DNA of 64,000 nt from Desulfosoma caldarium (GTDB lineage Bacteria > Desulfobacterota > Syntrophobacteria > Syntrophobacterales > DSM-9756). Positions 16,828-25,448 of this stretch are shown here, piece after piece. The stretch spans positions 372,001 to 436,000 of the forward strand of contig NZ_RJVA01000010.1 of assembly GCF_003751385.1 (NCBI RefSeq), given 5' to 3'. The position numbers and the translations under genes were made by a program. Each line of letters starts with the position of its first letter. The first letter of the stretch is position 1. The notes beneath the pieces were generated by a model. That model was given only the letters and a program-made list of their open reading frames with translations. It had not been told where the DNA came from and made no database searches.

Positions 16828-19053
16828 CTACTCCGATCCGGCCACGGAACATGCGGGCGCATGCTTGGCCAGCGTCTCTGCCATCGCGCTCAGCTCCAGG
16901 AACCATTGGCGCTTGGGACGCCCTTCCCTCACATCCATCTCCTCCATAACCTGCTGCAGCGGTGTGACCTCGAGGTCTCCTCCTTTTTGCCCCAAAGCCA
17001 ACACTTCCTTTTGATCCTGACGCAACATGGTGCTCATTTGTTGAGCTGCCGCCGATCCCATACGGCTCGCCAAAATGCGATCAAAGGCCGAAGGAACGCC
17101 CCCTCGCTGCAGATGCCCCAAAATGGCGGTGCGCACTTGATAGAATCCCCGACTCTCCTCCTCCAAAAGCCGAGCGATGAAGTCGGTGGTATAGTGCTTC
17201 GACGCATTCTCGTTGCGTAAATAAAGAACCATTCTCTTGCCGCATTGAAAGCTTGCCCGAAGGACGGCCACATCCTCGTTGAGTTCCGCCAGAGTAATGC
17301 CTTTTTCCGGCAAGTACGCCTTTTCGGCGCCCGAGGCCAAAGCGGCCATCAAGGCCAAATACCCGGACTGGCGCCCCATGACTTCTACCACAAAGGTGCG
17401 CTTGGTGGCTCCCGCCGTGTGGCGGATTTTGTCCAGGTCTTGAACGATGTTGTTGAGAGCGGTGTCTCCTCCAATGGTAAATTCCGTCCCCGGCAAATTG
17501 TTGTCGATGGTTGCCGGGACCAGGACCATAGGGATGGCCAAGGCCTTTAGTTCTGGCATGTGGTGCATGAGCGTGGTCACGTTCATGTAGGTTCCGAGGC
17601 CACCGATGGCGATGAGGCCGCGAATGTTGTGCTTTTCGATGGTTTCCGCCACGCGCTGCACATCCTCTTCAGTCAAACTGTGGCGCACGGTGCCCAGTTC
17701 AGAACTGGGGCGATTGACCCACGAGGTGAGCTCGTTCCATTCGAGCATCATGAATTCGCCGCGAATTAAGCCCCAAAAGGCATCGCGCACGCCCACCACG
17801 GGAAACCCCTCGTTCATGAGGCAGCGGGCAGCGATGCTTACCGCCGTGTTCATGCCCGGCGCATCGGCCCCCCCGGTCAGGATGGCCACGGGGCCGTTTC
17901 CCTGCATCGCGGCGGCTGGTTCAATGCGCGTCAAGGTCTTGAAAAGTTCCAGGGTGCGGACAAAACTCTCTCCTCGCAGCCGCTGGGCTTCTCTGTAGGC
18001 GCCCTGATCGATCTGTTGGCCCACCGCCTGGCTCTTTTCCACCACTTCCATCAAGAGCGTCATATGGATTCGGTTTTTTTGCAATCCGATCATGTGCCGC
18101 AGCGGCCGATCGCCTGCCTGAACCAAAGCGTCGACGGCAGCTACACCCAAGCGGGTGGCCAAAATGCGGTCAAAAGCCGACGGAGCTCCCCCTCGCTGGA
18201 CATGGCCCAAGACGGTCACACGCACATCGATGCCCAATCGATCGGCCAAAATCTTTTTGAGCTCCTCCGTGCGAATGGGCAAACCATCGGGATGACGCGC
18301 CCCTTCCGCCACGACCACCATCTGGTGCGGGCGGCCGATGGCTCGAGCCTTTTCGATGGCCCGAATCATCTTATGATGCCATCGCAGGTCCAATTCTTCT
18401 TCGGGCACCAGCACCCAGGAAGCCCCTCCACCCAGGGCGCCCATAAGCGCCAAATAGCCGCAATGGCGCCCCATGGTTTCGACCACAAAGGTGCGCTGAT
18501 GGGATGCTGCCGTGGATGTGAGATCGTCGATGGCGCGCACGATGTGGTTCAGGGCCGTGTCCACCCCGATGGACATGTCCGTGCCGTAAAGGTCGTTGTC
18601 GATGGATCCGGGAAGACCGACCACGTCCAGAGACGGGGGCACTTTCCCTAATTCGCCCAAGAGTCCTTCTTTCTCCAACGCTTCCACATGGGAAGGCCAC
18701 TCTTCGGCCAAGACATGAGCTCCCATCAAGGACCCGTCGCCGCCGATGACCACCAAGGCATCCACGCCTAAGGTCACCAAATGGCGCACTGCCTGGCGCC
18801 GCCCTTCAAGGGTGCGAAACCGTTCCGATCGGGCCGTGCCCAAAAAGGTGCCGCCTCGCGGCAAAATGCCGCCGACGTCATTCCAGCCCAAAGGCCGAAT
18901 GGCTTCTCCGCCGGACACGAGCCCCTCGTAGCCGTTGTAGATGCCGTAGACTTTGAACCCGCAATCCAAAGCGCGGCGCACCACAGCACGCACTGCCGCA
19001 TTCATGCCGGGCGCATCGCCGCCGCTGGTTAGCACTGCGAGGCTTCGTTCCAT
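16828..19053 (-). CDS. Double-domain 6-phosphofructokinase
   Basis: The 741-residue protein has two complete phosphofructokinase domains in tandem, about 1-375 and 386-741. The first carries SGGDAPGMNAA, GGDG at 104-107 and IDND at 151-154, the ATP-binding and catalytic motifs. The second is related but has GGAD at 394, GGLG at 484-487 in place of GGDG, and IDNN at 516-519 in place of IDND, so its ATP site looks damaged. Tandem PFKs with a degenerate second half are typical of animals and fungi; most bacterial PFKs are about 320-residue single domains. GGGAGG precedes the ATG. Allosteric control by the second half is inference. Confidence 0.9.
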   Translation of the reverse strand: MERSLAVLTSGGDAPGMNAAVRAVVRRALDCGFKVYGIYNGYEGLVSGGEAIRPLGWNDVGGILPRGGTFLGTARSERFRTLEGRRQAVRHLVTLGVDALVVIGGDGSLMGAHVLAEEWPSHVEALEKEGLLGELGKVPPSLDVVGLPGSIDNDLYGTDMSIGVDTALNHIVRAIDDLTSTAASHQRTFVVETMGRHCGYLALMGALGGGASWVLVPEEELDLRWHHKMIRAIEKARAIGRPHQMVVVAEGARHPDGLPIRTEELKKILADRLGIDVRVTVLGHVQRGGAPSAFDRILATRLGVAAVDALVQAGDRPLRHMIGLQKNRIHMTLLMEVVEKSQAVGQQIDQGAYREAQRLRGESFVRTLELFKTLTRIEPAAAMQGNGPVAILTGGADAPGMNTAVSIAARCLMNEGFPVVGVRDAFWGLIRGEFMMLEWNELTSWVNRPSSELGTVRHSLTEEDVQRVAETIEKHNIRGLIAIGGLGTYMNVTTLMHHMPELKALAIPMVLVPATIDNNLPGTEFTIGGDTALNNIVQDLDKIRHTAGATKRTFVVEVMGRQSGYLALMAALASGAEKAYLPEKGITLAELNEDVAVLRASFQCGKRMVLYLRNENASKHYTTDFIARLLEEESRGFYQVRTAILGHLQRGGVPSAFDRILASRMGSAAAQQMSTMLRQDQKEVLALGQKGGDLEVTPLQQVMEEMDVREGRPKRQWFLELSAMAETLAKHAPACSVAGSE

Positions 19054-19099
19054 GGTTTCCTCCCCATTGCCAAGGGATCATATAGAATGGAAAAAAGGT

Positions 19100-19507
19100 T
19101 CATGCCTTTGAGACGGCATAGCTGGCCAGAGCTACGGCCGTCAATCGCCCTTCTGTGTCCACAATCTGCACATAGGCTGTGCCAACGCGCGAGCCGCATT
19201 TGAGCACCTGGGCTTCGGCCGTGAGGTCGGAGCGGCCGGGGCCGAGATAGTTCACACTCATTTCGATGGTGGGCGTGAAGTCTTTTTCGTCCAGCAATGA
19301 AAGCAGAGCCATGGCCCCTGCAAAATCCGCCAGAGTGCTCACAAGACCTCCGTGCACCATGCCTCGAGAATTGCACATATGGGACTGATAAGGAAGCTGC
19401 ACACGGGCTCTTCCGCCTTGCGCTTCCAAAACCTGAAGTCCCAGCCACTGCACCGCGGGGACCAGCCTCACTCGATGCGCCACATGATCGCAGACTCCAT
19501 CCATCAC
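19100..19507 (-). CDS. PaaI/hotdog-fold thioesterase
   Basis: The 135-residue product has the hotdog thioesterase signature SRGMVHGGLVSTLADFAGAM near residue 47, followed by TPTIEMSVNYLGPG. Such enzymes hydrolyse acyl- or aryl-CoA thioesters; PaaI acts on phenylacetyl-CoA derivatives. The start codon is GTG at 19507 or ATG at 19504, with AAAAGGAGG some 13 bases upstream and a nearer AAGGA. It lies 46 bases before the phosphofructokinase gene on the same strand and may share a transcript. The substrate is unknown. Confidence 0.9.
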   Translation of the reverse strand: MMDGVCDHVAHRVRLVPAVQWLGLQVLEAQGGRARVQLPYQSHMCNSRGMVHGGLVSTLADFAGAMALLSLLDEKDFTPTIEMSVNYLGPGRSDLTAEAQVLKCGSRVGTAYVQIVDTEGRLTAVALASYAVSKA

Positions 19508-19638
19508 AATCCTTAATGCCTCCTTTTTGGCTATTTTCTATTCAATCAAAGCCCCCATGAGGGGCGGTGCCAATCGTCTTGCATTTCCCTGATCGCTATG
19601 GTAGGCACCGAGCCAGTCCCGGTCCGCTCGGGACACGT

Positions 19639-19716
19639 CGGGGCGTAGCGCAGACTGGTCAGCGCACCTGCCTTGGGAGCAGGGGGTCGGCGGTTCAAAT
19701 CCGCCCGTCCCGACCA
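19639..19716 (+). tRNA. tRNA-Pro (anticodon TGG)
   Basis: Acceptor CGGGGCG pairs with CGTCCCG (one G-T), the anticodon stem CCTGC/GCAGG closes the loop CTTGGGA with anticodon TGG, the T arm is GGCGG-TTCAAAT-CCGCC, and CCA is encoded at 19714-19716. Confidence 0.96.
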
Positions 19717-20293
19717 GGAAAATCCACCTCCATCCGTTCACCTTCGGCATAGCCTTCCGTAAGGTTCTCTCAAAATGGTCCCCTGGCTTTATCAGGAAGG
19801 AGGGCCTTGCGCACACGATCTGGAGGCCTATGGCTCATGCCTGGCGCCCGCCGCACGGCGCGATAAGATTTCGCGTCTTGCGCCGCTTCAACAGTTGGGC
19901 TTTCCGAACAAACCCATCCCCCCACGTTCCCCCTCAATCACTCGCCGACAACGATGACATTTACCCCAGGCAAAAGCGTTCGTCAAAGTTGTGCACTCCA
20001 TAGGCCTCTTGAGTGAATCCACAGCAGGCTGATTTTTCTATCGTGCCTCGCCTTTCTTTGGCTTAAGAACAGCGCCGCTGTAAAAAGGGTCCAACCTACA
20101 GGCCGAGTCGATGATGTTGTCGGTAAGGCCCAAAATTGGCTCCATTTCTGGTTCCCTGACTTGAAAATAGATTGATGTCGCCACGCATTTTTCTGGCCAT
20201 CGCGTTTGTTCTGAGCTCATTGGGACACGAAAGCGTGGTCTGATCGCTGTGCATCCATGGACGCATGGGAACGGAAACCAGGAGGACCACTCT
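19717..20293. other. Gene-free interval
   Basis: No frame here has both coding character and a start with a ribosome site. It ends with AGGAGG (20280-20285), the ribosome site of the fetA remnant. I see no hairpin terminator or other element of note. Confidence 0.5.
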
Positions 20294-20986
20294 GTGAGAA
20301 CCCGTTCTTCGTTGCATCGACCTCCACCAGACCCTGCCTGATGGTCGCTCCATTTTTGATGGCTTCTGCTTGGAGATTTACCCCTCACAATGGATCCAGA
20401 TTGTGGGGCCTTCAGGGTGCGGGAAAACCACGCTGCTTCGCATGCTGGCCGCCTTTGAACACCCTGAGGCGGGCACCATCTTGTGGAACGGAGCCCCGCT
20501 GGAAACCGTGCCGGGGCCCGTTTTAAGAAGCTCGGTGATCTATGTGGCGCAAACAACCGGCGCCATCGCCGGCACGGTGCTCAACAACCTGCTCGTTGCC
20601 TTTGGCTTTCGAAGCCATCGAAGCCGATCTCGACCGCCCTTGGAAAAACTTCGCCATCGCTTGGACCGAATAGGCCTGGAGGAGGTGGCCTTGGACCGAC
20701 AATTTCACGACCTGTCCGACGGCAACGCCATAGGGTAGCCCTCCTGCGCGCCCTGCTCCTGCACCCTCAGGTGCTTTTGCTGGACGAACCCATGAGCACC
20801 CTGGACAGGGAAAGTCAGGGCTCGGTGGAGGCCTTGTTGGGGGAGGTGCGGGTTCAGGAGGCCACAAGCATCGTCATGGTGAGTCATCAAGAACTCGTGC
20901 ACACGAGATCCGATGCGGTGCTTCGCCTGCATTTGGGACGTTTAGTACCCAAAGGAGCGCAAGGGCATGGAACAGGCTCTCGCTGA
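20294..20986 (+). pseudogene. fetA: fetA-like ABC transporter ATP-binding gene, frameshifted
   Basis: A GTG at 20294 follows AGGAGG, but the frame soon has to change to read RCIDLHQTLPDGRSIFDG and Walker A GPSGCGKTTLLRM. The frame then runs to the signature region LSDGNAIG, where it meets TAG at about 20736. A second shift is needed to continue VALLRALLLHPQVLLLDEPM (Walker B) and MVSHQ to 20986. Together the pieces make an ATPase of about 225 residues like FetA (YbbL), the iron-export ATPase. At least two frame changes show the gene is inactive unless these are assembly errors. Confidence 0.85.
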
Positions 20987-21747
20987 AATCGGTACCTTTT
21001 ACCTTCTGGTGGCTCTGGGCTTCATGTGCTTGGGGACATCACATCCCTCATACACGGCCTCGGTCTCGAGAAGGACCTTTTCTGGGGCACCCTTCGAATG
21101 TTTGTTCAGCTTTTCGTCATGGGCTACGTCTTAACCGTGATTTTTCGCGTTCCACACCAGGCTCCTGTTCTGGGCTTCTATGGCCTCATGATCTTTGCCG
21201 CCGCCTGGATCATTCGCAGCCGTGTATCCGAAAAGACCGTGGCTTTCTTCCTGCCCACGCTGGCTTCCATGCTGACCAGTTATTTTATCATCACTTATGT
21301 GGTGACCGCCTTGGTTGTTGACGTCCACCCCTGGCGGCGGCCTCAGGTCTTCCTGCCTTTGGGCGGCATGCTCATTGGCAATTCCATGAACGCAGTGGCC
21401 ATAGCCCTGAACGTCTTTTTGGCGAACTTCGCCGTCGTCGAGGGGATGTGGAAACGCTGCTCAGCCTGGGAGCGGACTACAAGGAAGCCAATACGGAAAT
21501 GTTTCGAGCGGCCATCAAGGCGGGCATGATTCCTTCCATCAATACCATGATGGGCGTGGGCATCGTGTTTTTGCCCGGCATGATGACCGGGCAGACTCTC
21601 GTCGGCGCGGATCCACTGGTATCCATCCGCTACTAGATCGTGGTCATGCTTATGCTTGTGGGGTCCACCACCTTGGGGACGTTATTGGTGCTCTGGCTGG
21701 TGCGCCAACGCTGCTTCGGCCCTCAACACGAACTGCGGCTGAGCTGA
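20967..21747 (+). pseudogene. fetB: fetB-like (UPF0014) permease gene, frameshifted and with a nonsense codon
   Basis: An ATG at 20967 behind AAGGAG opens MEQALAEIGTFYLLVALGF, then the frame shifts near 21026 to LGDITSLIHGLGLEKDLFWG. It shifts again near 21440 to ETLLSLGADYKEANTEMF and meets TAG after DPLVSIRY (about 21634), where relatives have Gln. Reading on gives IVVMLMLVGSTTLGTLLVLW to a TGA at 21745-21747. The reconstructed protein has the transmembrane helices and the INTMMGVGIVFLPGMMTGQ motif of FetB (YbbM). With fetA it forms a dead two-gene iron exporter. The 225 bases that follow hold no gene. Confidence 0.87.
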
Positions 21748-21972
21748 CCAACAGGCAGCGCCCCGTTATGTTTTCTGACAACCCAGCCACTTGGCCACGC
21801 ACCGCGGCACGCACGGCCAAGCCTTTTCCAGCAACCAGCTCGCACCTTGTCCCCAAATAGCTCTGGGAGCAGCGGCGCACGCCGCGACACCGTATCGCCC
21901 CTTGCGGCCTTCTATCAAACCAAACACAAACAGCCTGCTCGAACAGATGGCTGAGAATTCGTCCCTTTAGGG

Positions 21973-23940
21973 TTAGGCAGCCTCTTGGCCTTCATTGCGT
22001 TGATTTGGAAGCAAGGCCTCCGGGTGCGAAAAGAGGCGGTGTACATTCAGCAAAATGCGCACCTTATCGCCGTCTTTGGCCAGGCCGGCGATGTACTCCA
22101 ACGGTGCGCCCAAACCGTAGGCAGGCGCATCTTCGATCTGGGTTGCCTTAATGTTTTCCACATGGGAGACAGTGTCAACGACGATGCCCAATGGGATAAT
22201 GCGATCTGTGCGAGGAATGTCCAAAATGATGATGCATGTGCGGTTGTGGTACGGAAGCTCGGGAAGGCCGAATTTGAGCCGAAGATCCACCACGGGAATG
22301 ACCTTTCCTCTCAAATTGACCACTCCTTTTACTTCCGAAGACACCTCCGGCACGGACCGTATGGGCATCATGCCGACAATTTCCTTGACGGTCAAAACGT
22401 CCAGCCCGTAGGTCTGATCCATAAGGGTAAAGATGAGGTATTGACCCTCGCGATCCAGATTCGCCTTGCTGGACCGGACAGCTTGGTTTTCCAGATCGGC
22501 CACTTTTTTATGGGCAAAGTCGGTCGCATCATGGAGCACCGACCGACGCGAGACACCTCCAGCTTGCAGGCAGGCCTTTTCCGCAAATCGAAGGTCTAAA
22601 AGGCGGTTCACGTCAATGCGCGAACCCAAACCCATACGTTCCACCATGTAATCTTGAATTTTGACAAAATCGTCGGCTAGGGGCAGCAAGTCGTCCGTTT
22701 TGACCCCCATGGGATCGGCGAGCACGTTTTTGAGGATGGCCTTTTTCAACCCCAGAGTGCCTTGAGGGTCCAGAAAATCGACCCCGATTTCGGCGGCATT
22801 GTCCGGGTTAACGCTTATGTACTTGCCCGCATGGACCAACATGCCGACCAATTCCTGCGCGGCCTCGGGGTGCTGCTCGAGGATCTCATCGCGCATGGCC
22901 ACCACGCAGCAGGGATGATTTTCCCACAGTTCACCGGACAGGAAAAGCTCATCGGCCAGCCCGGCGGCGATTGCCTTGGTCCCGATGGGTTCGGCCACCA
23001 TAAAGCCGCATGCACTCGACTGCCCGGACAGAAACTCCGGCATGCGCACCGGCGGGACCACTTCATAGAGAACATCGCAGCCGGCGTTCGAACCCATACC
23101 CGGATTCAGTCCCAGCCCGGTGAAGAACATGTGAGACAGGATATGGTGGATGGACAATTCATGAGGAATGTAAAAGGTTTTTCCTTGGAACATAGCCTTG
23201 AGGGACTGGGCGGAAGCCTTTTTTCGCACAGCAATGCTCCCGTTCTTATGGGCCAAAAGGATAATGTGCAGGGGCACGCCGTAGGCGAATAGGTCCATGG
23301 CCAAAGGAGCCAGGACGAAAGCCGCATCCACCTCTCCTTCCGCCAGGGCTTTTTGCACGGGATTCCAGCTGGACATGCACAACGTTTCCAGTTCAAAGTG
23401 CCGCGGTTTCAGCTTCCCGGTTTCGATCAAGCTTTTAACTACGCCCAGGGTGAGGTGATCGGTAATCTGAATATGGGCCACTTTGAGCCGCAGCCGCCCC
23501 GAGGTGGTGCGTTCGGGCTGTCGTACGCGGCTGTGCTGGCGTCCGGCCAACGTTTTTCCCGCAAAGGTCTCGTCGATGGCGCTCTGGAGCTCCTGGGGAG
23601 CAAAGGGCTTCGTGATGACATTGTTGGCACCGGCCTCTGCTGCCTCCATTCTCTCTTTCATCTGGGCACGGCCGGTGGCCATGATGAAAGGCAAATCGCG
23701 ATAGGCTTCCTGAGAGCGCAAAGCGCGAACGAGCTCAAGGCCTCCCATGCCGGGCATGTTCCAATCGCTGATCACCAGGGCCACATGCGGATTGTCGCGC
23801 AACAGGCGCAGAGCGTGCTCTCCGTTTTCGGCCTCCAAAATATTGTGGTAGCCGAGGGAGTTCAGAACCTTTATTTCCATCTTTCTCGTGATAGCCGAAT
23901 CCTCCACGAGCAGAATGAGTTGATCTTTTCCCGATGTCAT
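21973..23940 (-). CDS. Response regulator fused to an NMT1/NrtA-like binding domain and a CheW domain
   Basis: The 655-residue protein has three parts. Residues 1-125 are a receiver domain with E13, D14, phospho-acceptor D59 (LVISDWNMPGMGG) and K111. Residues about 150-460 resemble ABC-type substrate-binding proteins of the NMT1/nitrate-sulfonate group (RLKVAHIQITDHLTLGVVKS, AAFVLAPLAMDLFAYGVPLH, MVAEPIGTKAIAAGLADE). Residues about 498-640 are a CheW domain (YLIFTLMDQTYGLDVLTVKE, VVNLRGKVIPVVDLRLKFGL). There is no signal peptide, so the binding domain is cytoplasmic. The start at 23940 (MTSGKDQLILLVEDS) has GGGGGA upstream. It probably docks on a chemoreceptor array and senses a small molecule; no other chemotaxis gene is adjacent. 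Confidence 0.87.
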   Translation of the reverse strand: MTSGKDQLILLVEDSAITRKMEIKVLNSLGYHNILEAENGEHALRLLRDNPHVALVISDWNMPGMGGLELVRALRSQEAYRDLPFIMATGRAQMKERMEAAEAGANNVITKPFAPQELQSAIDETFAGKTLAGRQHSRVRQPERTTSGRLRLKVAHIQITDHLTLGVVKSLIETGKLKPRHFELETLCMSSWNPVQKALAEGEVDAAFVLAPLAMDLFAYGVPLHIILLAHKNGSIAVRKKASAQSLKAMFQGKTFYIPHELSIHHILSHMFFTGLGLNPGMGSNAGCDVLYEVVPPVRMPEFLSGQSSACGFMVAEPIGTKAIAAGLADELFLSGELWENHPCCVVAMRDEILEQHPEAAQELVGMLVHAGKYISVNPDNAAEIGVDFLDPQGTLGLKKAILKNVLADPMGVKTDDLLPLADDFVKIQDYMVERMGLGSRIDVNRLLDLRFAEKACLQAGGVSRRSVLHDATDFAHKKVADLENQAVRSSKANLDREGQYLIFTLMDQTYGLDVLTVKEIVGMMPIRSVPEVSSEVKGVVNLRGKVIPVVDLRLKFGLPELPYHNRTCIIILDIPRTDRIIPLGIVVDTVSHVENIKATQIEDAPAYGLGAPLEYIAGLAKDGDKVRILLNVHRLFSHPEALLPNQRNEGQEAA

Positions 23941-24253
23941 GGTTTTCCCCCGCCGTTTGTCGTCCAAGGAAAGCATAGCGCACCCACACCCACCTCTTTC
24001 CCTTTGCGCTCGGTTCGGTTTCATGCCGCGACTAATCTTTGTAAACATCGGCCGATCAGGCAAAGAACTTGAGACCAAAATCCACCCCAGAGTGTTTTAT
24101 TGCCCATTGCATCACACATCACGCCATCGACCCAAGTAAACTTGGGCGCCATTTCAATGGACCCGACCTCGGTTGTCTTTAAGAGATGAGAAAGCTGTGG
24201 GGACCGTATCAGGGGCCATCGGTGGTCAGGCGAAGGATATGACAGCAAAGGGA

Positions 24254-24283
24254 TTGACATGACTGGCCGGGTTTGTCTAGATT
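24254..24283 (+). promoter_or_regulatory. Candidate sigma-70 promoter of the GAF-hdr-flox operon
   Basis: TTGACA at 24254-24259 and TAGATT at 24278-24283 are 18 bases apart, placing the transcript start near 24290, about 95 bases before the GAF gene. The rest of 23941-24385 is the divergent intergenic region and holds no gene. Confidence 0.5.
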
Positions 24284-24314
24284 GGCGCCCCTAGAATGAA
24301 CCATGATTCAGTAG

Positions 24315-24343
24315 CCTCTCGAGAGGTTTTCGAGGGGTTTTTT
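24315..24343 (+). terminator. Terminator-like hairpin in the leader of the GAF-hdr-flox operon
   Basis: CCTCTCG (24315-24321) pairs with CGAGGGG (24331-24337) with one G-T pair and is followed by six T, an intrinsic terminator. The alternative palindrome CCTCTCGAGAGG (24315-24326) uses the same left arm, so the two structures exclude each other. It lies between the proposed promoter and the first gene, so it may act as an attenuator. Confidence 0.5.
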
Positions 24344-24385
24344 GTTCTCCCATGGGCAATGTCGCATGGAACAAGGAAGGCCGCT

Positions 24386-25435
24386 ATGGATGTGACCAGC
24401 GTACTCAAGCCTTTTGTCGAGGTCAGCCGCGCTCTGTGTGACGGTGTGGAAGCGGCGGATGTCATGAACCTCATCACGCGACGCCTCACCGAGTGTCTGG
24501 CTCTTAAAGGGGCGGTCATCAAGGCTTACGACCGAAGCCGATCCCGGCTGGAACTGGTGGCCGGCTATGGGCTCAGCGAAAATTTTCTCTTTTCCAAACC
24601 ACGGGAAGGGAGCTTGTGCGCTTCCGTGCCCCGGCAGGTGGTGCAGATTGAAGATCTGCGCCTCGAAGGCAACGGCGCCGACTTTGAGGGGCTGCTTCTG
24701 GAGGGCGTGCGCGCAGCGGTCGCGGTGCCTTTGGAAGTGGAGCAGCAACCGAAGGGCATGCTGGCCTTGTTTGCCGCCGAGCCTCGAAAGTTCACTCGGG
24801 AAGAACTCCAGTTTGCGGAGGCTCTCGCGGGCCGAGGCATCGTCGCGCTGGCCTGGGAACACAAGCTGGAGGACATCATCGAGCGGGAGCGGCGCTATCT
24901 TTCCAGTTTTCAAGAAATCTCCCACGCCATCAATTCCACGCTGTCTATCAACAAGGTCTTGGAACTGGTGGTGACCAAAATCACCCAGGTCATGGGTGTT
25001 TTGGGCACAACCGTGCGGCTTCTGGACACCAAGACCAACACCTTGTATTTGGCCCAAGCCTACGGCCTGAGCGAACGATTTCTCAAAAAAGGGCCTGTGG
25101 ACGCGGCCAAGAGCATCGCCGAAAACATGGCAGGCCGCATTGTGGTCATCGAGGATGTGTTCACCGACCCTCGCATTCAGTACCGAAGCGAAGTCATCGA
25201 GGAGGGCATTCGCAAGATCCTTTCCATTCCCCTTCAGGTGCGAGGCAAGGTTATCGGTGTGCTGCGCATTCTCACCGGCGAACGGCCTCCGTTTCACGAC
25301 CTGGAAATTCAATTTGCCGCCGCCATCGCCCAGCAGTGTGCCATGGCCATTGAAAACGCTCGCATGTACCAACGCGTCAAGTACGAGTACCAGCAGCTTC
25401 TGATCGATTTCGGCTACGAGGGAAGCAGCCGCTAA
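24386..25435 (+). CDS. Tandem GAF-domain protein
   Basis: The 349-residue product has two GAF domains, about residues 20-165 and 185-335. The second contains FQEISHAINSTLSINKVLEL, TVRLLDTKTNTLYLAQAYGL and SIPLQVRGKVIGVLRILTGE. No kinase, cyclase or DNA-binding output domain is present, and no membrane segment. GAF domains bind small ligands or Fe-S/heme groups. The ATG at 24386 has AAGGAAGG upstream. It is 13 bases before hdrC and must be cotranscribed with the Hdr-Flox genes, so it may sense redox state or a metabolite for this complex; this is inference. Confidence 0.85.
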   Translation: MDVTSVLKPFVEVSRALCDGVEAADVMNLITRRLTECLALKGAVIKAYDRSRSRLELVAGYGLSENFLFSKPREGSLCASVPRQVVQIEDLRLEGNGADFEGLLLEGVRAAVAVPLEVEQQPKGMLALFAAEPRKFTREELQFAEALAGRGIVALAWEHKLEDIIERERRYLSSFQEISHAINSTLSINKVLELVVTKITQVMGVLGTTVRLLDTKTNTLYLAQAYGLSERFLKKGPVDAAKSIAENMAGRIVVIEDVFTDPRIQYRSEVIEEGIRKILSIPLQVRGKVIGVLRILTGERPPFHDLEIQFAAAIAQQCAMAIENARMYQRVKYEYQQLLIDFGYEGSSR

Positions 25436-25448
25436 GGGCGAAAAGATC

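Noticed and set aside
20038-20556. Minus-strand frame across the start of the fetA remnant
   Set aside because: Arg/Pro/Ser-rich translation without domains, and it overlaps the recognisable Walker A region on the plus strand.
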